From positions 1 through 13,252 of the forward strand of contig JAABPS010000034.1 in assembly GCA_011391835.1 (NCBI GenBank): a stretch of DNA of 13,252 nucleotides, written 5' to 3'. The position numbers and the translations under genes were made by a program. Positions within the stretch are counted from its first letter, which is position 1, and each line of letters begins with the position of its first letter. The DNA is from Desulfobacteraceae bacterium (GTDB taxonomy: Bacteria > Desulfobacterota > Desulfobacteria > Desulfobacterales > JAABPS01). The notes beneath the pieces were generated by a model. It had not been told where the DNA came from. It worked only from the letters and a program-made list of their open reading frames with translations, and did not search any database. This document shows positions 7,698 through 13,252 of the stretch, piece after piece.

Positions 7698-7970
7698 TTA
7701 GTTATTTACATCTTCTAATGTAAATTCAATACCGCCAACATATTTTGCTGCAATATTATATATCCAGCAAAACAGGGCTGTAAAAATAAACCCTATTATA
7801 GCATATAAAAACGGCGCAGCTAAGGAAAATAGCACCATGGATCTATCCCCCTTATTCCCAAGAGCAGGAGCTAAGAGAAACGGTACAAATAGAATGGCCA
7901 TGACACCATATATAATTGCCATGACTTTGCTGGTCTGAAGAGTTGCAAATTGTTTGATCTGCTTTTTCAT
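7698..7970 (-). CDS. Small two-helix membrane protein (DUF3566-like)
   Basis: A 90-residue protein of unknown function. It has a basic N-terminus (MKKQIKQ), two predicted membrane helices (about 16-37 and 46-70), a short loop with GNKGD between them, and a conserved-looking tail YNIAAKYVGGIEFTLE. The layout and tail resemble small proteins often annotated DUF3566/hypothetical membrane protein; that assignment is from memory and moderate. A near-consensus AAGGAGG (complement of 7977-7983) lies 6 nt before ATG 7970, one of the strongest ribosome binding sites in the window, so the gene is very likely translated well. It precedes the CDF transporter by 17 nt, suggesting one transcript, but a functional link to metal export is not shown. 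Confidence 0.8.
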   Translation of the reverse strand: MKKQIKQFATLQTSKVMAIIYGVMAILFVPFLLAPALGNKGDRSMVLFSLAAPFLYAIIGFIFTALFCWIYNIAAKYVGGIEFTLEDVNN

Positions 7971-8059
7971 CTTTTTCCTCCTTAACGTGATGTATAATAT
8001 AGGCTCTAACGATTTAATTCCCTTTTATCAAATTGTTTTAAAAGCAACAAGTTATAAAT

Positions 8060-8080
8060 AATTTCAGCGCATGAGAAATT
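8060..8080. promoter_or_regulatory. Possible operator-like inverted repeat upstream of the flavoenzyme gene
   Basis: AATTTC (8060-8065) and GAAATT (8075-8080) are perfect inverted arms separated by 9 nt. The centre lies about 50 nt upstream of the -35 box at 8120, within the divergent intergenic region 7971-8178. The arms are short and AT-rich, so chance is a real alternative. No regulator gene is adjacent. Confidence 0.2.
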
Positions 8081-8119
8081 TGTTGATCAGCCATGTGTAA
8101 AATAAAGCAATGTTCCTTC

Positions 8120-8149
8120 TTGACGCATACTCGTCTTTCTTTCTATAGT
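8120..8149 (+). promoter_or_regulatory. Sigma-70-type promoter for the flavin oxidoreductase gene
   Basis: TTGACG (8120-8125) and TATAGT (8144-8149), separated by 18 nt, match the -35 and -10 consensus well. A transcript would start near 8156, giving a leader of about 20 nt before the ribosome binding site GAGGAG (8166-8171) and ATG 8179. This supports an independently transcribed gene. Confidence 0.7.
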
Positions 8150-8178
8150 AGATTGTTCTTGAACTGAGGAGAATCCCA

Positions 8179-9285
8179 ATGAAACTCTTTGAACCCCTGA
8201 AGATTAAAAAGATGAAGCTAAAAAACCGTCTTGTTATGGCTCCCATGCAGCTGGTTCTCGGGCTTACGAACAAACGCGCGCGCACATACTATATGGAAAG
8301 AGCCAAGGGCGGTGTGGGATGTATTGTTCTGGCCGCAACGGCAGTCGATCTTTTGGTTGATGATAAAGCGTGGGGTCGTCCGGACGGCGTGGCGCGATTT
8401 ACAGAGACAATGCAGTCGTTTACAGATGACGTTCATAAAACAGGTGCAAAAATAGGGATTCAGCTCTGGCACGGAAATCATTTCCCTGCAGGCAACGGAT
8501 CTGCTGACGTGCCAGGAAGCAGGCGGGTCGCACCTTCCGCCACGGATGACATGAAGGAATTGACACGGGACGAGATTCAGTCAATTATTGAAAAGTTTGC
8601 AATGGCATCCAAAAAGGCCATGGAATCAGGGCTTGATTTCATTGAACTTCACGGCGCTCATGGCTATCTTCTCTGTCAATTCTTCTCAGGCACAGACAAT
8701 AAACGAACCGATGAATACGGCGGCGATCTTTATGCCAGAATGCGATTTGGTCTGGAAACCGTAAAATCTGTCAGAGCCGCTGTTGGAAATGACTTCCCTG
8801 TATTTTACAGGCTTGGCGCTGAAGAAAAACGGGCCGGCGGTGTGACATTACGGCAGAGCAAACTCTTTGCCATTGAACTGGAAAAAGCGGGAGTGGATGT
8901 AATGGATGTTTCCATCGGCCATGTGGCCAACCGAAGCGCCTCGCCCTCAAAAAGAGCCAGCATGGGCACCTATGTTTATCTGGCCGAAGCCATAAAGCAG
9001 AATATCAAAATACCGGTAATCGCCGTAGGGCGTATTCATACCCCGGAACTGGCTGAAACCATTCTTGCTCAGCAAAAAGCAGATCTGATCGCCCTGGGAC
9101 GCCAGTTGATAACAGACCCCTATTGGCCGCAAAAAGTTCAGGAAGGAAAAGCAAAAAACATCATCCCGTGCCAGTCATGCAATACCTGCTTCCGCCCGCT
9201 GAGAAGCAGTAAGTGGAAACCCGGAGACCCAATATGCAAGGTCAACGAGCGTGCGGGAAGGGAAATAGATATGCCGTTACCTTAG
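8179..9285 (+). CDS. NADH:flavin oxidoreductase (Old Yellow Enzyme / 2,4-dienoyl-CoA reductase type), barrel plus Fe-S only
   Basis: A 368-residue FMN TIM-barrel enzyme that presumably reduces an activated C=C bond (enoate, dienoyl-CoA or similar). Landmarks are APMQL (21-25) and QLWHGN (95-100) for FMN, HGAHGYLL (158-165) with a Tyr at the proton-donor position of FadH, NKRTDEYGG (174-182), and VGRI plus ALGRQLITDPYW near the phosphate site. Cys331, Cys334, Cys337 and Cys353 form a CX2CX2CX15C set typical of the 4Fe-4S cluster of the dienoyl-CoA reductase branch. The protein stops soon after the last Cys, so the C-terminal FAD/NAD(P)H domain of FadH (about 670 residues) is absent; an external electron donor is implied. 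It has its own promoter, with no partner flavoprotein beside it. The last 9 nt overlap the convergent gene. Family is certain; the substrate is unknown. Confidence 0.88.
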   Translation: MKLFEPLKIKKMKLKNRLVMAPMQLVLGLTNKRARTYYMERAKGGVGCIVLAATAVDLLVDDKAWGRPDGVARFTETMQSFTDDVHKTGAKIGIQLWHGNHFPAGNGSADVPGSRRVAPSATDDMKELTRDEIQSIIEKFAMASKKAMESGLDFIELHGAHGYLLCQFFSGTDNKRTDEYGGDLYARMRFGLETVKSVRAAVGNDFPVFYRLGAEEKRAGGVTLRQSKLFAIELEKAGVDVMDVSIGHVANRSASPSKRASMGTYVYLAEAIKQNIKIPVIAVGRIHTPELAETILAQQKADLIALGRQLITDPYWPQKVQEGKAKNIIPCQSCNTCFRPLRSSKWKPGDPICKVNERAGREIDMPLP

Positions 9286-9549
9286 TTTATCTTGTATCTC
9301 TCTCCTCAATTTTTCCTTAAAACCATCTCCATCTTGAAATAATTTTAATACATCACTCAATCGTTCATCAACCGTTCGTATCACCGACTCTACTTTGACA
9401 TCTGAAACAGCAAATGCAGACATCAGTGCATTCCTTATTTTTCTCCTGTAGTTCATCTTTTCTATTACACTGACGCCATGCAATATGTTCAGTTCATTCT
9501 CAAACAATTGAATAATTCGTTGGGTATCTGCCCCTGATAATTTTTGCAT
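9277..9549 (-). CDS. Hypothetical 90-residue helical protein
   Basis: I do not recognise this protein. It has 90 residues, is highly charged, has no Cys or Trp, no membrane segment and no signal peptide, and appears mostly alpha-helical. An N-terminal helix-like stretch (about 6-25) is followed by a basic KMNYRRKIRNAL segment (31-42), a possible amphipathic helix VESVIRTVDERLSDVLKLF, and a basic C-terminus (KEKLRREIQDKLR). GGGAG ends about 6 nt before ATG 9549, supporting translation. Its stop lies inside the 3' end of the flavin oxidoreductase gene, a 9-nt tail-to-tail overlap. Upstream, the DMT transporter gene ends 63 nt away on the same strand. Confidence 0.6.
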   Translation of the reverse strand: MQKLSGADTQRIIQLFENELNILHGVSVIEKMNYRRKIRNALMSAFAVSDVKVESVIRTVDERLSDVLKLFQDGDGFKEKLRREIQDKLR

Positions 9550-9571
9550 CTCATGCTCCCTGTGTTAAATG

Positions 9572-9586
9572 GAATAACGTTTATTC
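9572..9586. repeat. Short AT-rich palindrome between the transporter and hypothetical genes
   Basis: GAATAA (9572-9577) and TTATTC (9581-9586) are perfect arms around CGT. It lies about 25 nt after the transporter stop and 23 nt before the 90-residue gene on the minus strand. It could be an operator or a weak RNA stem; the stem is too AT-rich to be a convincing terminator. Confidence 0.2.
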
Positions 9587-9612
9587 GCACTATTCAGTTA
9601 ACATTAAAAATA

Positions 9613-10542
9613 TCAAGCCTGATCGTGGCTGCTGTGACGGACAAGCCATGCGCCAAGCGCAATCAATAGAGCGCCCGGCAGCAACCCGCTGCTCATGGCT
9701 TCCTTAAAAATGAGCCCGATAAATAACGACGAACCGATAGGGATGAAGTATGCAAGAGCGGCAATTAAATGAACGGCTCCCTTTTTCACTCCTATTTCCC
9801 ACCAGTAATAGCCAAGGCCAACAGGCCCAATCCCCCCGAACAAAACCCAAAAGAGTGTATCCAAGCTCCACCCGGGCATACTGCTCCATTGCCCTTTAAA
9901 CCCGGCGATAAAAGCAGAAATAAGTGCGCATACAGCAAAGTGAAATGCTGTTCCCCCTTTCTCTTCAGGGACCCGCCATTTTCTAAGAAGCACAGAATAA
10001 ACAGCCCATAAAAGTCCGCCGGTCAACGCCAAAATATAGGGGATGAGTTCTCCGGGCGTTCGAAAAAAACTATCCATATCGCGGGAAATCACCACACCCG
10101 TAAAGCCGCACAAAACCCCTGTAAATGTCAGCGGGATATTGGGTCTGTCTTTAAGCATCCCGATACCTAATATGACGATCCAGATCGGCCACAGATAGTG
10201 AACGAGATTTATCTGCCCCAGATCGCTGGACTCAGCCATTCCAAAAGCAGCGGCCAGCATCACAGTATAAAGCGCAACCCCAAAAAAACCGGCCAGCTTT
10301 ACCCTGAGAGGGATACAATAAAGATCTATGAACGGCCGCCGCCTCAGCCTCTGGATGATAAGTACGGTTAACGTTCCGCTGCCTGTCATCAGTGCCAGAT
10401 AGACCATATCTCCCAATGCTTCAGAACCTTTTCTAAAACAGACACCGCTCCAGCACCACAGCATTATCGAACCAACTGCAGCCAGCGTGGCACGGGCTTT
10501 GGAATGAGATGTGCTTAATGTATCGTTTAATTGCGTTTCCAT
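9613..10542 (-). CDS. DMT superfamily (EamA) transporter, YddG-like exporter
   Basis: A 309-residue inner-membrane protein with ten predicted helices in two EamA repeats (about 18-153 and 168-302), the standard drug/metabolite transporter layout. LVHYLWPIW (113-121) at the end of repeat one and GYYWWEIGVKKG (244-255) in repeat two resemble the NYLWP and W-containing segments of the YddG aromatic amino acid exporter group, so export of an amino acid or related metabolite is the best guess. The substrate is not determined by sequence. The N-terminus is a short polar tail. The Shine-Dalgarno sequence (GAG before ATG 10542) is weak. The 118-nt gap to pyrD upstream holds TTGACC and TTGACA hexamers on the minus strand but no convincing -10 at the right distance, so a separate promoter is possible but not shown. 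Confidence 0.88.
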   Translation of the reverse strand: METQLNDTLSTSHSKARATLAAVGSIMLWCWSGVCFRKGSEALGDMVYLALMTGSGTLTVLIIQRLRRRPFIDLYCIPLRVKLAGFFGVALYTVMLAAAFGMAESSDLGQINLVHYLWPIWIVILGIGMLKDRPNIPLTFTGVLCGFTGVVISRDMDSFFRTPGELIPYILALTGGLLWAVYSVLLRKWRVPEEKGGTAFHFAVCALISAFIAGFKGQWSSMPGWSLDTLFWVLFGGIGPVGLGYYWWEIGVKKGAVHLIAALAYFIPIGSSLFIGLIFKEAMSSGLLPGALLIALGAWLVRHSSHDQA

Positions 10543-10660
10543 GTAATCTCAAAAAATCGCCCACATCTGTCAATGGGCCATCCATGCTAAAAAAAAGGGG
10601 GTATTCAGACCATCTTAACGCTAACCAGGTCAACCACATAAAAAATCTACGTGTGAATTC

Positions 10661-11581
10661 TTATACATTTAATGTGCCGACAAGATCAGTAACCCGGGGA
10701 ATACCCATTTCAGATAAATAGGTTTCAATGCCGTCGATCACATCCATGGTTGCACGCGGATTGACAAAATTCGCTGTGCCGATCTGTACGGCCATAGCGC
10801 CTGCTATGAAAAATTCAATTGCATCGTTTGCAGTCATAATACCGCCGATGCCTATAACCGGAATATTTACTTTCCGGGCAACCTGCCATACCATGCGAAG
10901 CGCAATGGGCTTTATCGCCGGACCGGAAAGCCCTCCGGTGATATTGTCAAGCATGGGACGCCGGGTCTCAATGTTGATGACCATCCCGGTAAAGGTATTG
11001 ACCAGTGAAATAGCATCCGCGCCTGCCGATTCAACACTGGCAGCAATTTCTGTAATGTCTGTGACATTGGGAGAGAGCTTTACCATCAGCGGCTTGGTCG
11101 TTTTTTTTCTGACAGCACGGACAACTCTTTTCGCTGCTTTGGGGTCAACGCCAAAAGCAATTCCCCCTGCCTGGACATTGGGGCAGGAGATATTGATTTC
11201 AATGCCTGAGACGCCTTCAACGTCTTCCAGGCGCAGGGCGATTTCAGCGTATTCGTTTATGCTTTTCCCATAAATATTTACAATGACCGGCGGTGACAAT
11301 GTTTTTAAAAATGGCAGTTTGTCTCTTATAAATGCCTCTATCCCGACATTCTCAAGGCCAATGGCATTTAGCATTCCGCAGGGCGTTTCCACAATACGTG
11401 GTGGGCGGTTCCCCCTGGAAGGTTCAAGAGACAGGCCCTTAACGATGATGGCCCCCAAACGGTTTAAATCAACCAGTTCGTTGAATTCATCTGCATATCC
11501 AAATGTCCCCGACGCTGTCATCACGGGATTTTGAAGATCCAGTCCGCCTATATTTACATTTAAATCAGGTTTCTTTTTCAT
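10661..11581 (-). CDS. pyrD: Dihydroorotate dehydrogenase, class 1B catalytic subunit
   Basis: It oxidises dihydroorotate to orotate, the fourth step of pyrimidine synthesis, in the cytoplasm. The 306-residue FMN TIM barrel has ASGTFGYADEF (23-33), VKGLSLEP (47-54, Lys48 near FMN), the substrate loop NAIGLEN (72-78), and NISCPNV (130-136), where Cys133 is the class 1 active-site base. Class 1A and 1B share this Cys; overall length, the GTFGY opening and the C-terminal GIGGIMTANDAIEFFIAGA favour 1B, which works with the Fe-S/FAD subunit PyrK to pass electrons to NAD+. No pyrK is in the window. The start codon lies 3 nt after the stop of the upstream MBL gene, with only a weak Shine-Dalgarno sequence, so translational coupling is likely. 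Confidence 0.95.
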   Translation of the reverse strand: MKKKPDLNVNIGGLDLQNPVMTASGTFGYADEFNELVDLNRLGAIIVKGLSLEPSRGNRPPRIVETPCGMLNAIGLENVGIEAFIRDKLPFLKTLSPPVIVNIYGKSINEYAEIALRLEDVEGVSGIEINISCPNVQAGGIAFGVDPKAAKRVVRAVRKKTTKPLMVKLSPNVTDITEIAASVESAGADAISLVNTFTGMVINIETRRPMLDNITGGLSGPAIKPIALRMVWQVARKVNIPVIGIGGIMTANDAIEFFIAGAMAVQIGTANFVNPRATMDVIDGIETYLSEMGIPRVTDLVGTLNV

Positions 11582-11584
11582 GGG

Positions 11585-12508
11585 TTATCTCAAGACAGAT
11601 GAGTGTTTTTTATTCAAATGTTTTTTAACAGCATTCAGCCTCGCCTCAAGGTTGATCATATATGCGGCTTCGGATTGTTTTAATCCTTCCTTGCTGTCAT
11701 ACTCAATTTGCCGTATCCGTTTCATGGCATGTTCCATATGTCCCTGTTCATCCTCAAGGCAGGTCGCGGCCAGATGCAGAAATTTTTCGCAGGAGTCAAC
11801 AGCGTGCGTCATATATTGTCGTGCGTCTTCACCCGTATAAACAAAATCATGTCCTAAACAGAGGACGTCAATATCCAGATGCGCAAGCGTTTCAACGGAG
11901 TTGCGAAACATCGCATAATCAACCAGACAATCGATTACAATATAACCAGTAGCATCCGGTATGCCGGCCGCCTCGCCTGCAATCAGTATTTTCTTCTCCG
12001 GTATATAGTAGCATACATGATCCCGGGTATGGCCCGGCGTCTCAATCACCTGTATGGACAAACCGTTCTCCAGTTCAATCACATCATTTCCCTTCACGAT
12101 CTGGTCAATATCAAACAACTGAAATGGTTTGGCAGGCGGATGTGTATTGCCTCCTGTAGCTGCAAATGTTTCTGCTTCACTGCTCAGCCGGGTCATCAGG
12201 TTGATGGCATTGGGCCTTTTGAGTATATCCATGGATAAAGCAGATGCAGCCACGGTGAGATGTGTAAAATGATGTTTTAAAACAGATACAGAGCCGCAAT
12301 GATCATAATGAACATGGGTCAAGCATAAATACATTGGCTCTCTGCTGCCCAGAACCCCTTTAATATCCTTTGCGTACTTATGGCCAAGAAAGGAAAACCC
12401 GGCATCAAATAGTACAGGGCCCTCCCCGTTTAACAGAAAGACAGGAATGCCCGAAGGCCCCAGCATATACATATCGTCTGTGATTCGACCCGGTTTACTG
12501 GTAATCAC
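11585..12508 (-). CDS. Metallo-beta-lactamase fold hydrolase
   Basis: A cytoplasmic-type MBL-fold protein of 307 residues with no signal peptide. The metal site is visible: HVHYDH (65-70), His160 (ETPGHTRDH) and His220 (CLGHDF). The residue that normally bridges both metals is Asp in most members but appears here as Glu179 (LIAGEAAG). After the core (about 10-230) comes a helical, charged C-terminal extension (about 231-307), MTHAVDSCEKFL to LNKKHSSVLR. The start is GTG 12508, 3 nt after the stop of the upstream MBL gene, with AAGGG about 8 nt before it; the next in-frame ATG (residue 13) would cut into the first beta strand. pyrD follows after 3 nt. Substrate unknown: thioesterase, lactonase or sulfatase-like activities are all possible. 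Confidence 0.88.
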   Translation of the reverse strand: MITSKPGRITDDMYMLGPSGIPVFLLNGEGPVLFDAGFSFLGHKYAKDIKGVLGSREPMYLCLTHVHYDHCGSVSVLKHHFTHLTVAASALSMDILKRPNAINLMTRLSSEAETFAATGGNTHPPAKPFQLFDIDQIVKGNDVIELENGLSIQVIETPGHTRDHVCYYIPEKKILIAGEAAGIPDATGYIVIDCLVDYAMFRNSVETLAHLDIDVLCLGHDFVYTGEDARQYMTHAVDSCEKFLHLAATCLEDEQGHMEHAMKRIRQIEYDSKEGLKQSEAAYMINLEARLNAVKKHLNKKHSSVLR

Positions 12509-12511
12509 GCG

Positions 12512-13252
12512 TCAGCCCTTCAGTCCAAGAAATTGCTTGTCGTTATCCATAAAGTAAACCCATGTGTTGCGTGACATGAGACAATAATCTTCTCCGCACA
12601 GCTTTTCAAGAATCTTCAGCCTGAGCTTTCGTGATTCAATATGATCCGGTTCTTTATTTAAAAGAACATCCAGTACCTGAAGCGCAAGCTGGGTATGACC
12701 ATCTTCAAACAATTCTTTCGAACGGCTCAGGATACGTTCACCGTCCCCGATTAGATTGCATATTTCATTGTTTACTTCTCTGGCAGGCCTTGGGAGAAGG
12801 TGCGCAGGATTATGATCAAAATATCCATGATACCACCTGTAAATATTGTAACCAGCAAACTCAGGTCGTGAATAGATAAACTTAAGATATGGATGATCCG
12901 TAAGATGGCCTGGGAGCTTTACCCTGTGAATTATTTCATCAACCGGCACGTCCTTATTAATACATTCAACTACCTGATCGTGGATCGCATGAATCCCCTC
13001 TATGGTAACATCTAAAAGTTCTCTGACATCATCGCCCGTATAAACAGCCCTTCCACCATGAGCAATAAGCAGTTCAGGAGATTTCCTGCGAACCGCCTCC
13101 AGTGCTCTGGCCCATGAGAGGGCAAAACGGGTGGGTTTGAAGGGGTTCCCAATATTTGGAAATCCCGCTATAATGAGATCCCCCACAAAAGCGGCTTTAA
13201 TCTCAGGCACATAAACCCATGTGGCATCATCTGTTTCCGCACGGGCATGATA
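12512..13252 (-). CDS. MBL-fold protein with alkylsulfatase dimerisation domain (5' end outside window)
   Basis: The frame is open to the window edge, so only the C-terminal 246 residues are seen. A GTG at 13210 is internal: the 14 codons before it continue a conserved motif. The fragment begins YHARAETDDATWVYVPE, the segment after the third MBL motif. It then has FVGD (metal-bridging Asp at fragment residue 25) and LLIAHGG (last metal His at 65); the HxHxDH motif must lie upstream. Residues about 130-240 match the alkylsulfatase dimerisation domain of the SdsA1/BDS1 family: YHGYFDHNPAHLLPRP, then LALQVLDVLLNKEPDH and SRNTWVYF. The sterol-carrier-like C-terminal domain of true alkylsulfatases is missing. 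VYTGDDVR here parallels VYTGEDAR in the next gene, suggesting the two MBL proteins are related. Sulfatase activity is not established. Confidence 0.85.
   Translation of the reverse strand, partial: YHARAETDDATWVYVPEIKAAFVGDLIIAGFPNIGNPFKPTRFALSWARALEAVRRKSPELLIAHGGRAVYTGDDVRELLDVTIEGIHAIHDQVVECINKDVPVDEIIHRVKLPGHLTDHPYLKFIYSRPEFAGYNIYRWYHGYFDHNPAHLLPRPAREVNNEICNLIGDGERILSRSKELFEDGHTQLALQVLDVLLNKEPDHIESRKLRLKILEKLCGEDYCLMSRNTWVYFMDNDKQFLGLKG

Noticed and set aside
10580..10605. C5T8 run on the minus strand after pyrD, resembling a terminator tail
   Set aside because: No stable stem precedes it; only a 4-bp GACC/GGTC pairing is possible.
10543..10640. TTGACC and TTGACA hexamers on the minus strand before the DMT transporter
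   Set aside because: Neither has a credible -10 hexamer at 16-18 nt; the second would place the -10 on the start codon.
10728..11273. 181-codon open frame on the plus strand opposite pyrD
   Set aside because: Antisense to pyrD with catalytic motifs intact; no independent ribosome binding site or domain.
1..13252. CRISPR array, tRNA/rRNA, insertion sequence, phage or toxin-antitoxin system
   Set aside because: No repeated spacers, cloverleaf-like structure, transposase motifs, terminal repeats or toxin-like gene pairs were seen; the gene content is housekeeping metabolism and transport.

Overview
The window reads as a chromosomal segment of a Gram-negative anaerobe of the Desulfobacterota (deltaproteobacterial sulfate-reducer type). 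This is an inference from protein character (Geobacter/Desulfobacter-like citramalate synthase, a PyrD of the NAD-linked class, a one-domain Fe-S flavoenzyme) and moderate GC; no rRNA or other marker is present. Nothing looks like a phage, transposon, integron, CRISPR array or RNA gene, and no gene-free stretch exceeds about 210 bases.

Positions 96-6710 (+ strand) form a branched-chain amino acid operon: ilvB and ilvN (the two acetohydroxyacid synthase subunits), ilvC (ketol-acid reductoisomerase), cimA (citramalate synthase) and leuA (2-isopropylmalate synthase). Together they supply the first two common steps of valine/isoleucine/leucine synthesis, the threonine-independent entry to isoleucine (pyruvate + acetyl-CoA to citramalate), and the leucine branch point. 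ilvD, leuB, leuC, leuD and the transaminase are not in the window. Between cimA and leuA lies a 38-codon ORF with a good ribosome binding site; it carries a perfect 10-bp inverted repeat whose 3' arm and flank hold clustered Leu/Ile codons. This is the least explained element of the window and a candidate leader/attenuator. A 15-bp stem terminator closes the operon and can also serve the convergent gene.

Positions 6805-7970 (- strand) hold a cation diffusion facilitator metal exporter and, upstream of it, a small two-helix membrane protein. Divergent from these, with its own sigma-70-like promoter, is a monocistronic flavin/4Fe-4S oxidoreductase (8179-9285) resembling the N-terminal half of 2,4-dienoyl-CoA reductase. 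Its last codons overlap a convergent 90-residue hypothetical gene.

Positions 9613-13252 (- strand) hold a ten-helix DMT-family exporter and, further upstream, a tightly coupled set read from high to low coordinates: an alkylsulfatase-like metallo-beta-lactamase fold protein (5' end outside the window), a second metallo-beta-lactamase fold hydrolase, and pyrD. Gaps of only 3 nt separate these three genes, so they are almost certainly co-transcribed. No pyrK is visible. Most of the window is ordinary housekeeping metabolism. The points worth a second look are the intercistronic ORF/hairpin, the fungal/Bacteroidetes-type IlvC, and the coupling of two MBL hydrolases to pyrD.
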